This document shows positions 47,505 to 56,729 of a stretch of DNA of 64,000 bases, one piece after another. The DNA is from Helicobacter sp. GTDB taxonomy: Bacteria; Campylobacterota; Campylobacteria; Campylobacterales; Helicobacteraceae. Below the pieces are notes generated by a model, which made no database searches, was not told the DNA's origin, and saw only the letters and a list, made by a program, of their open reading frames with translations. The stretch spans positions 1-64,000 of the forward strand of contig NZ_JALEIK010000004.1 in the NCBI RefSeq assembly GCF_022770205.1, read 5' to 3'. Positions within the stretch are counted from its first letter, which is position 1. Each line of letters opens with the position of its first letter. Made by a program: the position numbers and the translations under genes.

Positions 47505-49658
47505 ATGCTTCCTCTAAAAGATACCTTTTCCATTGCTGATAGTGTTTTAGGAATTGCCGCGGATGAAAATAAAATCTATGCTATTGATAATCGCTATAAT
47601 GTTTATGTATTCTCGCATAAAAGCAGAACTCTAGAACAATCCACCTCCCTTAAAAGCAATAAACATCCTCTTTTTGACTTTAGTAAAGCAGTAGGTTTTG
47701 CCAATCAACAAAAACGCTTTGCAATTGGCTTTAGCGGATCTAATGTAGGGTCTGTAATTAGCTTAGAAGAAAACATCAGAGAACTAGAGTCACTAACTTG
47801 GCAAAAAAAAGAAATCACCAATGCTGTATTTTCCCCTAATGATACCTACTTAGCAACCGGAGGGGAATGCGGAAGAATTGTTGTGTATTATGGAGATAAT
47901 TATAATTTTCTATTAAGCTCCTCGCCTTTTTCTGATGCAGTTTCTACGATTTCTTTTAGCGATGATGAGCATTATGCCCTAGGAGCCAGCTTTAGTGGCG
48001 AACTTATTGTAGCAGATATCCCCTATGATAAAATCATCACTAAAATAACATTTAGTAGCGTGGTTGAAGATGCACTTTTTGACAAAGATAACACAAGAAT
48101 TTTTTGCATCACACGCGATGGCGAAACAATCCTATATGACTTAATAGAAAATAAAATCCTTAGCAAAAATCAACTCAAACACACTTGGCTTACACTTTGC
48201 AAAAGAATCCCAAATACAGATTTTGCCCTCATTGGCTCCAGAGATAATCTCTTATATCTCGTAAGAATCTCCTCAAATAAGCTTGTAGAAACCTTAAGGG
48301 TTAGACACCAAGGAATCACCGCTATGCATTTTTATCAAAATTTTTTATTTTTAGGGTATAGCGATGGCGTCATTGAATCCTACGATACTGCATTTCAAAT
48401 GGAAGCCTTCTTACGCATCTTAGAAATTGGCAACCTAAGGGATATTACAGCAATGTTTTATCAGGATAATATCTTTTTATGCACCTTAAAAACCTACAAA
48501 GAAAAACTAGATGCACAATGGAAAGAAGCCTTAAAAAAAGCTATTGTTTTGTTGTCTAAAAACTCGGTTGAAGAAGCAGTTACATTAGTTGATCCTTTTA
48601 TGCGTGATTTAGAAAAAAAACAAGAATTTAACACTTGCTTAGAACAAATCCATTACATAGCAGATTTCATTGATACAGCAGAAGAAAAAAATTACATTAA
48701 AGCCTATGCTCTTGCAGAAAAATACCCTTCTGTTAAAAATACTCTAGCCTACGAAAAAATAGAGCAATTTTGGCAACAAGTTTTTAACACCTGCCAAACT
48801 CTTCTTATCGAAGATGCTACGCTAAACATCAACAAAGCAAAAAAACTTTTAAGCGTATTTGCTAGTGTAGAATCCAAAAAAGGAGACATACAGCTGTTGC
48901 TCAATAATGCAAATGTCTTTTTAGAAGCAGAGCAAGCCTATAAAAATAGAAATATTGTTCCCTACTTTTCCTTATGTGAGAAATTTCACTTCTTAAAAGA
49001 AACTAAAACTTACAAAAAAGCCATCTATACAAGCAGAAATCTACTCAAACAAGCAAGCATACTTGAGAAGAAAAATGAGATCGCACAAGCATTAAAATTA
49101 TGCGAATACCTCAATAATATTCCTTTGTTTAAAGATATCACCAATGCAAAACTCAAAACTCTTCATCTTAAGGAAAAATTCTTAAAAGCTTGTGCAGACA
49201 ACAACATAAAAGAAGCTTTTAATCTAGCAGAAACAAGCATTGAATTAAAAAATCTCCAAGAGTTCAAAACACTTTATGATGCATTTTTAAACATCTTTGA
49301 CAAAGCATTTAAAGCAGCAACAAACGGAGAGCCAAAAATTGTGCTAGAGCTGCTAAAAGACTATACAACCATTGGCAATTTAAGAACAAAAATTAACACA
49401 CTTTTAAAAGCCGCTTATCTAAAAGAATTCCAATCCAACAACTCAACACGCTCAAAAAACATTAATTGGCACGATAGCTTCAATGAATACATTAAACGCT
49501 ATGGCAAAGATGAAGACATTATAAAAGTTGCGAAAGAATTAAGATTATATCCCATTTTAGAACATATTTTAGAATCCAAAAAAGACGCTCTGCAATGCTC
49601 TCTTATTGAACCTATGGCAAAATCCTTGATTGTAATGGAAACCCAAGAATCGTTTTAG
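47505..49658 (+). CDS. Propeller-plus-alpha-solenoid protein of unknown function
   Basis: A 717-residue cytoplasmic protein with no signal peptide or membrane segment. Residues about 1-330 are made of WD40-like blades (AVFSPNDTYLATGGECGRIVVYY; TISFSDDEHYALGASFSGELIV; AMHFYQNFLFLGYSDGVIESY). Residues about 335-717 are almost wholly helical with repeated short helices rich in Lys, Leu and Ala, like a TPR-type or coat-protein solenoid. I do not recognise a named family. It follows tonB after 109 bases, with its own AAAGGA start site, and converges on cvfB with a four-base overlap. A scaffold role is plausible but unproved. Confidence 0.75.
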   Translation: MLPLKDTFSIADSVLGIAADENKIYAIDNRYNVYVFSHKSRTLEQSTSLKSNKHPLFDFSKAVGFANQQKRFAIGFSGSNVGSVISLEENIRELESLTWQKKEITNAVFSPNDTYLATGGECGRIVVYYGDNYNFLLSSSPFSDAVSTISFSDDEHYALGASFSGELIVADIPYDKIITKITFSSVVEDALFDKDNTRIFCITRDGETILYDLIENKILSKNQLKHTWLTLCKRIPNTDFALIGSRDNLLYLVRISSNKLVETLRVRHQGITAMHFYQNFLFLGYSDGVIESYDTAFQMEAFLRILEIGNLRDITAMFYQDNIFLCTLKTYKEKLDAQWKEALKKAIVLLSKNSVEEAVTLVDPFMRDLEKKQEFNTCLEQIHYIADFIDTAEEKNYIKAYALAEKYPSVKNTLAYEKIEQFWQQVFNTCQTLLIEDATLNINKAKKLLSVFASVESKKGDIQLLLNNANVFLEAEQAYKNRNIVPYFSLCEKFHFLKETKTYKKAIYTSRNLLKQASILEKKNEIAQALKLCEYLNNIPLFKDITNAKLKTLHLKEKFLKACADNNIKEAFNLAETSIELKNLQEFKTLYDAFLNIFDKAFKAATNGEPKIVLELLKDYTTIGNLRTKINTLLKAAYLKEFQSNNSTRSKNINWHDSFNEYIKRYGKDEDIIKVAKELRLYPILEHILESKKDALQCSLIEPMAKSLIVMETQESF

Positions 49659-50503
49659 ATTCCGCCTTTTTGGTGATGAGCACTCCTAATTCTGTTATTT
49701 TCAAGCACTGCTTTTCCTTCGTTAATCAATACACTTAATGCGCGCTTAAAAGCCTTTTTACTCATATTACATTGCGCATAGATTTCTAAGGGTTTACTAT
49801 CATAGTTTAACTCTAGCACTCCCTTAACCTGAAGCAATTCTAAGAGTATTTTGGATTCCAACTTTTTATCATTTTTAGACAAAGGATGCTTTAAGCTTAA
49901 ATCACATTTTCCATTGGGATAAATCCGCTTAATATAACCTTCTCTAGCCGTATAAAGCACAAACTCACCAAAAATTTCATTATGATAAAGCAAGCCTAAA
50001 TTTTCCCCATTCACCACACATTCAAAGCCTAATGGGGTTTTTCTAAAAGGTAGAATTTCCACTTTATCCCCCATTTTCAATGTCTTTAAATTCGCCTTAA
50101 AATCACACAAAAAGGGCTTAATATTCTCCTTTGCAAGCAAACGATTCTCTCTATCTAAAGTCAAAAACACCGCCACTTCACTGCCAATAGGATAATTTTG
50201 TGGAATCTTTGTTGGCATAAACACATCTTTAGCAACTCCTAAATCTAAAAAACAGCCTAAATGATTTTTATCCACCACTTTTAACACTGCAATTTCCCCT
50301 CTTTGCGCCTTTGGCTTAAGCGTTGTTGCCACAGGGCGATCACTAGAATCTGTGTATAAAAACACTTCTATTTTATCGCCAATTTTTGCCCCGCTTGGCA
50401 CATAAACATTAGGAAGCAACACCTCATCAACATCAAGCAAATACGCCCCCTGCTTTGCAAAACGCACAATTTCAAGCGTTTTAACTAATCCAATACTTTT
50501 CAA
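49655..50503 (-). CDS. cvfB: S1-like RNA-binding protein, CvfB family
   Basis: A 282-residue protein with tandem S1/OB-fold domains and a C-terminal winged helix, as in CvfB/YitL. Typical segments are GAYLLDVDEVLLPNVYVP (about 18-35), LGCFLDLGVAKDVFMP (about 81-96) and a final FKRALSVLINEGKAVLENN helix-turn-helix. CvfB binds RNA and affects virulence factors in Staphylococcus; its role here is unknown. The start is a TTG with a weak site, 13 bases after the UbiD gene. It ends the long leftward operon and contains two short DNA strings shared with that gene. Confidence 0.88.
   Translation of the reverse strand: MKSIGLVKTLEIVRFAKQGAYLLDVDEVLLPNVYVPSGAKIGDKIEVFLYTDSSDRPVATTLKPKAQRGEIAVLKVVDKNHLGCFLDLGVAKDVFMPTKIPQNYPIGSEVAVFLTLDRENRLLAKENIKPFLCDFKANLKTLKMGDKVEILPFRKTPLGFECVVNGENLGLLYHNEIFGEFVLYTAREGYIKRIYPNGKCDLSLKHPLSKNDKKLESKILLELLQVKGVLELNYDSKPLEIYAQCNMSKKAFKRALSVLINEGKAVLENNRIRSAHHQKGGI
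49849..49869 (-). repeat. KKLESK string, copy in cvfB
   Basis: Carries TTTTGGATTCCAACTTTTTA, identical over 20 bases to the copies in psd and ubiD. It is read in frame as K-K-L-E-S-K (in NDKKLESKILLEL), in the segment linking the S1 domains to the winged helix. Confidence 0.65.
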
Positions 50504-50516
50504 TCTCTATTCCACA

Positions 50517-52403
50517 TTAATTATAAGATTTATCAATATGAAAAGCGCGATAAAACTTCTCTAAATCCCCATAATCTTTTAAAAGCCCCTTAGCCTCCAA
50601 GCCCCTTAGCACTTCTATGGAGCAATCCGTTTCCCTAGGCCACTCCCTAAAATGCCCATCACGCACATCTTTATCTGTTGCGTCTATGAAAACAATAGAA
50701 TCTAAAATCACCACATCGCGCTTTGCGTCAATATTATTCACCACACGCCAAAGTAGCATATATAAATTTTCTAAATCATTTTTTGCGTTATCCACAACCA
50801 CAACAATGCGCGCGTGCTTTTGCAAGACTTCTAAATCATTTAAGCCCTCTAAATCATTTTTGGATTCCAACTTTTTACATCCTAAAATCGCCTGAGTTAT
50901 GGAATCCTTTTTCTCCACCGCAACTAAGACGATAGGATTTTTCGTCTCTGTGTAAATTTGCCTAACGCGCCTAACCTCCACGCCTTTTTCTAGCGCATTT
51001 GCTAAAATCTCTTGCAAAGCATTATCACTAAGCACTTCACATTCCTTTAAATCCTTAGCATAATCTTGCGTGCAATCCACCCCTAGCTTCCCCCCCCTTG
51101 CAAACTCAGGAGAAGCGTGATCTAGCGCATCACACACACCATCGCTAATTAAACAATTCTTAACGCTAAAGCGATTTAAGAGATAAGGGATAATCTCTAA
51201 ATCTTGAAGTTTTGGCGCATTTTCATCTACAAAAATTGCGTGTTTGACAAAACTCATCTGCCCCACTCCCCAAAAGGCGTGCATACTCTGTTTTGCAGCA
51301 TTAGGAAAGCGTGCCTTCATTTTTGCTAAAATGAGATTATGGAACACCCCATTTTCAGGCATATAATAATCCACTAAATCCGGCGTTGTTGTTTGCAATA
51401 AGGGCAAAAAGATTCGCTCTGTGGGATAGCCTAAATACTTATCTTCTAAAGGGGGCTTGCCCACCACAGTGGCTAGATACACAGGATTTTTCTTAGAAGT
51501 AATCGCGCACACTTTAAGCACAGGATAAGGCTCAATAGGCGTGTAAAACCCAGTGTGGTCGCCAAATCTCCCTTCATCACGCATTGTAGGCTCTACAAAG
51601 CCCTCAATCACAAAATCCGCATCATAAGGCACGCATAAATCATTACTGACGCAACGCACAAGTTTTGCCTTTTGCTTTTTGATAAAGCCATAGAGCATTA
51701 ATTCATACATTCCATAAGGCAGTGGCGCAGTGGCACACCAAGTATAAAGCGGATCTCCACCAATAGCAATGCTAACAGGCATTTTCTTACCCGCCTTGCG
51801 ATATTCTTCTAGCAAATGCACGCTATCTTTATGGATTTGCCAATGCAGCCCTAAATGATTTTTATCATACACCTGCAAGCGATACATTCCAAGATTGCGC
51901 ACACTTCCATCAAGGCTTTGCGTGTAGCACTGCCCCATTGTGATAAATCTCCCGCCATCATCACTCCAAGTTTTAAGCACAGGAATTGCTTCTAAATCCA
52001 CTTCACTGCCTTGCTTAATCACTTCTTGGCACAAGCCCCTACCCTTTAAAATCTTAGGCGATAAGTTGCGCAAATTCCAAAGACCAGGAAGCAAAGCTAG
52101 AGCCTGCTTAAAGCTTCTAGGGGGCTTTAGTTTAAGTAGCCTTGCAACTTCACTTGCTTGAGCTTCCACATCTCCAAGGAGCAATTCTACAAGCTTAAAA
52201 CTCCCAAAAAGATTCATAAGCACAGGCGTTTCATACTGCACACCCCTAGCCTTATCCACAGGATTAACAAACAACAACGCCTTAGAATCCCTGCTTTTAA
52301 CTTCTAAATACGCTAAATGTGGAATCTCTAACTCCACATCTAAAGGCTCACTAATCACTTTTAGCGCGTTATTTGCTTTTAGCTTATCAATGGTTTGTCG
52401 CAT
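50517..52403 (-). CDS. UbiD-family decarboxylase, menaquinone (futalosine-route) type
   Basis: Probably decarboxylates a naphthoate intermediate of menaquinone synthesis with prenylated FMN. UbiD-core features include TIGR03701-type motifs VSIAIGGDPLYTW, GHFREWPRETD near the C-terminus, GDHTGFYTPIEPYPV near residue 288, and VGKPPLEDKYLGYPTERIFLPLLQ. ATG at 52403 with GGAG five bases upstream gives 628 residues; a GTG two codons earlier is inferior. A run of eight C (eight G on the coding strand) at 51090-51097 lies within the gene. An NDLE-rich segment near residues 510-545 looks locally duplicated. Confidence 0.88.
   Translation of the reverse strand: MRQTIDKLKANNALKVISEPLDVELEIPHLAYLEVKSRDSKALLFVNPVDKARGVQYETPVLMNLFGSFKLVELLLGDVEAQASEVARLLKLKPPRSFKQALALLPGLWNLRNLSPKILKGRGLCQEVIKQGSEVDLEAIPVLKTWSDDGGRFITMGQCYTQSLDGSVRNLGMYRLQVYDKNHLGLHWQIHKDSVHLLEEYRKAGKKMPVSIAIGGDPLYTWCATAPLPYGMYELMLYGFIKKQKAKLVRCVSNDLCVPYDADFVIEGFVEPTMRDEGRFGDHTGFYTPIEPYPVLKVCAITSKKNPVYLATVVGKPPLEDKYLGYPTERIFLPLLQTTTPDLVDYYMPENGVFHNLILAKMKARFPNAAKQSMHAFWGVGQMSFVKHAIFVDENAPKLQDLEIIPYLLNRFSVKNCLISDGVCDALDHASPEFARGGKLGVDCTQDYAKDLKECEVLSDNALQEILANALEKGVEVRRVRQIYTETKNPIVLVAVEKKDSITQAILGCKKLESKNDLEGLNDLEVLQKHARIVVVVDNAKNDLENLYMLLWRVVNNIDAKRDVVILDSIVFIDATDKDVRDGHFREWPRETDCSIEVLRGLEAKGLLKDYGDLEKFYRAFHIDKSYN
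50858..50877 (-). repeat. KKLESK string, copy in ubiD
   Basis: TTTTGGATTCCAACTTTTTA again, read as G-C-K-K-L-E-S-K-N-D. It is followed by locally repeated NDLE-encoding units (TCTAAATCATTT in plus orientation occurs twice within 30 bases), suggesting a variable, expandable loop. Confidence 0.65.
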
Positions 52404-52412
52404 TTGCACTCC

Positions 52413-53228
52413 TTATTTTGCAATCAATGTTTTCTCTATCCTTCCATTATCTATTGCCTTTAATTTAAAGGCTTCTACGCATTTTCCCTCACACACTTCG
52501 CATACAATCATTTGAAAAATGCTAGGGATTCCGCTTTTTTCTGGCACACTTAAGCGGTTAGGAATCCCTGTTAAAAAGCGATTAATAGGCTCTTCACACT
52601 CCATTCCTATCACACTTTCCCTAGCTCCACTCATTCCCACATCACTCACGCCAAAACTTCCTTCAAAAATCTCTAAATCATCTGTTCCAATATGCGTATG
52701 CGTGCCAAAAATCGCTGCAATTTTACCCTTTAGCATCATAAACATCGCACGCTTCTCACTTGTAGCCTCCGCGTGAAAATCCACAATAATATTCCTAATC
52801 CCTTCCTTTTGCAAGGCTTCAATGGTAGCATTTGCACAGATAAAAGCATTATCACATTGTGGCATACCAAAATGCCCCATTAAATTTAACACCGCAAATT
52901 TTTCCCCCTCCACATCCCCCTTATACACGCCACTTCCAACAACACCTTTAGGATAATTATGCGGACGCAACACGCTAGAGTTTTCAAGGGCTAAAAATGC
53001 GATAACCTCCTTTTTATCCCAAGTGTGATTCCCCCCTGTAAAAATATCCACCCCATAGCCTTGAAGCTCGGCAATGCTTTTACCTGTTAATCCAAACCCG
53101 TGGCTTGCATTCTCCCCATTTGCAATCACAACATCAAGGCAATAATCCTGCCTTACTTCCTTCACATAACGCGCAACTTGATTCCTACCAACCCTACCTA
53201 CAATATCACCAATAAATCCAAAGCGCAT
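52413..53228 (-). CDS. YmdB-like metallophosphoesterase (TIGR00282 family)
   Basis: A 271-residue calcineurin-like phosphoesterase. Metal-binding segments include FIGDIVGRVGR (about 4-14), IANGENASHGFGLT (about 36-49), GGNHTWDKKE (about 66-75), VDFHAEATSEK (about 149-159) and FGTHTHIGTDD near 175. Bacillus YmdB cleaves 2',3'-cyclic nucleotides and influences motility and biofilm. The substrate here is unverified. It is flanked by ubiD and mfd with gaps of 9 and 2 bases, all leftward. Confidence 0.88.
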   Translation of the reverse strand: MRFGFIGDIVGRVGRNQVARYVKEVRQDYCLDVVIANGENASHGFGLTGKSIAELQGYGVDIFTGGNHTWDKKEVIAFLALENSSVLRPHNYPKGVVGSGVYKGDVEGEKFAVLNLMGHFGMPQCDNAFICANATIEALQKEGIRNIIVDFHAEATSEKRAMFMMLKGKIAAIFGTHTHIGTDDLEIFEGSFGVSDVGMSGARESVIGMECEEPINRFLTGIPNRLSVPEKSGIPSIFQMIVCEVCEGKCVEAFKLKAIDNGRIEKTLIAK

Positions 53229-53230
53229 TC

Positions 53231-56200
53231 CTATCCTTTTTGTAGCTTTTCTAAATGCAAAAACACCGCCTTTAGCACATCATCTTCATCCTTGCTACTT
53301 GCTTTAATGCTTGTCTTATCGCCATTATTTGAAGTAAAACTAATGTTTTGCTGATAATTCATAATGCTTGTAATCCCACATTCTCTTGCGATAATCTTAA
53401 TACGGATTAAATCCAAAAACTGCCTTGTGTAAATATCTAAACGCCCAAATCTCTCTTCAATCTCCCCTTCTATTTCAAACACAGCCTTTTGCTCCTTACA
53501 TTTTGATAAACGCCTATAAATCTCTAAACGCAAGCGTTCAGACTCTATTAACTCCGCATTTAAAAACGCCGTTACGCTTAATTTAACCTCTACATTTGCT
53601 TCCTTTTGCGCCACATTTCCACTTAAGGCAAAAATTGCATCTTCAAGCATTCTAAGATAAAGCGAGTAGCCAATATTTTTAATATGCCCACTTTGTGCCT
53701 CCCCTAGCAAATTCCCTCCACCGCGAATTTCTAAATCGTGATAGGCTAACGCCCCCCCACTACCTAAAAAGGAATTTTTCTCTAAAGCTAATAAACGCTT
53801 TTTAGCATCCTCTGTGATGGCTTCAAAATCCTCCACAAGCAAATAACAAAAGCCTTCTTTATTTCCACGCCCAACACGCCCACGCAACTGGTGCAAATCT
53901 GCAATCCCAAAGCAATTTGCATTATCCACTAAAATCGTATTTGCATTGGGCAAATGGATACCCGATTCCACAATGCTTGTGCAAAGTAGCATTTGATACT
54001 CCCCCCTAGCAAAGCCTAGCACAATATCCTCCGCCTCTTGTGCTTGGATTTGTGAGTGTAAAATCGCAATCTTAAGCGTTGGCAACACGCGCAAAATTTC
54101 CTCTTTTTTTTGCGCGATTGTCGCAATGCTATTGTGGATATAAAACACCTGCCCACCACGGCGCATTTCACGCATAATAACTTCTTTTAAAAGCGCATCA
54201 TCAAGGCTTTTTACAAAGGTGCGTGTTGGTTGCCTCTCACTTGGGGGAGTTTTTAGCTCACTTAAGCCTTTAATGTGTGAGAGTGCCATATTTAGCGTGC
54301 GTGGAATGGGTGTTGCTGACATTGAGAGCAAATGGATATTTTGGCTTAAATCCTTAATCTTTTCTTTTTGTTTCACGCCAAATTTATGCTCCTCATCCAC
54401 TACCATTAAAGCAAGCTTTTTAAACTCCGCACTAAGTAATGCGTGTGTGCCAACTACTGCATTTAACTCCCCATTTTTCAAATCGCTTAAAATTTGCTTT
54501 TTTTCTTTTGTGCTAACATATCTATCTAAACGCGCTAATTTAAGTCCAAAGGGCGCAAATCGTTCTTTTAGCGTGTTAAAATGCTGATAAGCAAGCAAGG
54601 TTGTAGGCACAATCATCGCTGATTGCAAACCACTTAAAAACGCTACAAACATCGCATTCATCGCAACTTCTGTTTTCCCAAAGCCCACATCCCCACTAAG
54701 TAGCCTATCCATTACCTTACCGCTACTTAAATCCCTAAAAATCTCCTTAACCACCTGTGCTTGATCCTCTGTATAATGGAATCCACTTTTATTTTGAAAG
54801 AGCAAAATCTCTTCTTTTTGCACATCACACACCACACCATCTATTAACTCACGCTTTGCCGCAAGCGCAATGATGGCATTTGCAATCACAAAAAGCTTTT
54901 CTCTAACCTTTTCTTTAAGCTTTGCAAAAGAACCCTTCCCAAGCTTATCTAAAAGCGGAATCCCATCAGCAATGTAGCGGTCTATCCTCTCTAAATTTTC
55001 CACAGGCAAAAGAAGCTTATCCTCACCCAAATAGCGCAACACAATAAAATCACGCGTCGCTCCAAAAATATTTGCCTGTGTGATTCCACTAAAAATTGCG
55101 ATTCCATAATCACAATGCACCACATAATCGCCAACATTTAACTCATCTAATAAAATCTTAACCCTAGTGCGTTTTTGTTGCTTTTGTGGAGCATTAAGCG
55201 AGAGAATCAAATGCTCTTTACCTAGAATATTAATCGCATAATCCACACCAAACTTAAAAGTATAAGGCGCATCTAATGGAATCCTAGCTTGACGCACCTG
55301 CGCTTCGCTCTTTGCTAGGATTGTGATTGCCTTTGTGCTATGGAGTTCTAGGAAGTTTTGTAAGGTATTAAAATTATAATCAAAATCTTGATATTCCTGT
55401 GTGGAATCTAAAATCTTACCTTCAAGCACGCATTGTAATTGACTAGCATTTTGCTCCTTAAACTCTAGGGCTTCTTTTGCTAAACCCTTGACACTTGGTA
55501 AAACTACAAAAGGATATTCACTTAAAAAATCCTTTGTGATTCCAAGTTTTTCTAAACACCAAAATCCATAGCCTAAAATATCCCCACTTCCACTATCTAG
55601 CATTGAATACTTACAAGAAAGCTCTAAAATTGTTTCTTTTAGCTTCTCATAAGATTCCGCATTTAAATTTAAAAATGCAGGAACAATCTCCAAAGACTCC
55701 AACGATTCTTTAGAGCATAATTGCGTCTGAGAATCAAAATGCCGCACACTCTCAATCTCATCATCAAAAAGCGTGATGCGATAGGGCTTTTCACTATTTG
55801 GCGTTAAAAGATCAATAATATCCCCACGCACTGAAACTTCCCCGCCAAGCTCTACTAAATCCACAAATTCATAGCCAAAATGCAACAAACTCTCTTTAAA
55901 ACTCTTAAGGCTTAAAACATCGCCAACTTTAAGCCGCATTGTCAAAAGCGATTCCATATTTGGCATAGGGTGCAAAAGCGTATGAAAGGGCGAGAATAAA
56001 ATCTTGCCCCCAAAATTCCCTTCGCCTTCAATATTCCCTTCACTTGGAAACGCATAAAACTCTCTTAAAGTTTGAAACAGCGCATTTAACTCTTCTTGGT
56101 AGCTCCTTAAATCCTCCCCAAATGCTGCCCTAAAATCGGGCAACACAAAGGCTTCAAATCCTAAAAACTTTGCCACATCGCTACAAGATAAAGCACTTCT

Positions 56201-56296
56201 CCTATCTTCACATAAGACTATAAGCCCATCTTTAAAGAGTGTTTTAAACTCTTTGCTATGTGTCTTTAAAAATACATAAAGGCTACTCTGATGCAA
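53231..56296 (-). CDS. mfd: Transcription-repair coupling factor Mfd
   Basis: Removes stalled RNA polymerase and recruits UvrA. The 1021-residue protein has an N-terminal UvrB-like region, an RNA-polymerase-interacting CarD/Tudor domain (LNVGDYVVHCDYGIAIFSG near residue 390) and SF2 translocase motifs: GDVGFGKTEVA, DEEHKFGV, SMSATPIPRTL and QLRGRVGRG. A shortened C-terminal TRCF domain follows. It starts at a TTG behind GAGG inside the end of ccmA (14-base overlap). A run of seven C (seven G on the coding strand) at 53752-53758 is in frame. Confidence 0.95.
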   Translation of the reverse strand: MHQSSLYVFLKTHSKEFKTLFKDGLIVLCEDRRSALSCSDVAKFLGFEAFVLPDFRAAFGEDLRSYQEELNALFQTLREFYAFPSEGNIEGEGNFGGKILFSPFHTLLHPMPNMESLLTMRLKVGDVLSLKSFKESLLHFGYEFVDLVELGGEVSVRGDIIDLLTPNSEKPYRITLFDDEIESVRHFDSQTQLCSKESLESLEIVPAFLNLNAESYEKLKETILELSCKYSMLDSGSGDILGYGFWCLEKLGITKDFLSEYPFVVLPSVKGLAKEALEFKEQNASQLQCVLEGKILDSTQEYQDFDYNFNTLQNFLELHSTKAITILAKSEAQVRQARIPLDAPYTFKFGVDYAINILGKEHLILSLNAPQKQQKRTRVKILLDELNVGDYVVHCDYGIAIFSGITQANIFGATRDFIVLRYLGEDKLLLPVENLERIDRYIADGIPLLDKLGKGSFAKLKEKVREKLFVIANAIIALAAKRELIDGVVCDVQKEEILLFQNKSGFHYTEDQAQVVKEIFRDLSSGKVMDRLLSGDVGFGKTEVAMNAMFVAFLSGLQSAMIVPTTLLAYQHFNTLKERFAPFGLKLARLDRYVSTKEKKQILSDLKNGELNAVVGTHALLSAEFKKLALMVVDEEHKFGVKQKEKIKDLSQNIHLLSMSATPIPRTLNMALSHIKGLSELKTPPSERQPTRTFVKSLDDALLKEVIMREMRRGGQVFYIHNSIATIAQKKEEILRVLPTLKIAILHSQIQAQEAEDIVLGFARGEYQMLLCTSIVESGIHLPNANTILVDNANCFGIADLHQLRGRVGRGNKEGFCYLLVEDFEAITEDAKKRLLALEKNSFLGSGGALAYHDLEIRGGGNLLGEAQSGHIKNIGYSLYLRMLEDAIFALSGNVAQKEANVEVKLSVTAFLNAELIESERLRLEIYRRLSKCKEQKAVFEIEGEIEERFGRLDIYTRQFLDLIRIKIIARECGITSIMNYQQNISFTSNNGDKTSIKASSKDEDDVLKAVFLHLEKLQKG

Positions 56297-56729
56297 TGCC
56301 TTCCTCTGTTTTTTGATTTAAAGGAATTGATTTTAATGTTTTTAAATCCTCTTGCTTTTTTTCAAATTCATTATTTTTATGCACAACGCTTTGCCCAACA
56401 AACTCCCCACCTTTTTCAATGATAAGCTCTTTTGCGACAATGCTCCCATCAATTCTGCCTTGGGGCAAAATCTCAACAATGCTACAAGTGCAACTCCCCA
56501 TAAGTTTTCCGCTAATGACTAAATGCTCCGCATTAATGCTGCCATCAACATTCCCTGTTTTACCGATTGCCACATTTGTTTTTGCAACAACATTTCCTTC
56601 TAAATCGCCATCAATGTGTAAATTACACTCACTATACACATCTCCTTTTATTTTTGTTCCCTCTGCAATAATGCTGGTGTTTGCTGAATTTCCACCAATT
56701 GATTTATCATTGTTAGTAAAGATTGCCAT
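56283..56729 (-). CDS. ccmA: Bactofilin CcmA
   Basis: Polymer-forming cytoskeletal protein needed for helical cell shape in Helicobacter. The beta-helix core repeats are visible: GTKIKGDVYSECNLHIDGDLEGNVVAKTN and the following GKTGNVDGSINAEHLVISGKL. Polar tails lie at each end, and the MAIF start resembles H. pylori CcmA. The C-terminal tail (about 35 residues) is Lys/Glu-rich and slightly longer. Its first 82 bases overlap the end of csd1 in another frame, so the two products are tightly linked. Confidence 0.93.
   Translation of the reverse strand: MAIFTNNDKSIGGNSANTSIIAEGTKIKGDVYSECNLHIDGDLEGNVVAKTNVAIGKTGNVDGSINAEHLVISGKLMGSCTCSIVEILPQGRIDGSIVAKELIIEKGGEFVGQSVVHKNNEFEKKQEDLKTLKSIPLNQKTEEGIASE

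Noticed and set aside
53752-53758. Seven-C tract in mfd as a phase-variation switch
   Set aside because: Seven bases is at the limit of expectation and the frame is intact; weaker than the eight-base tract in ubiD.
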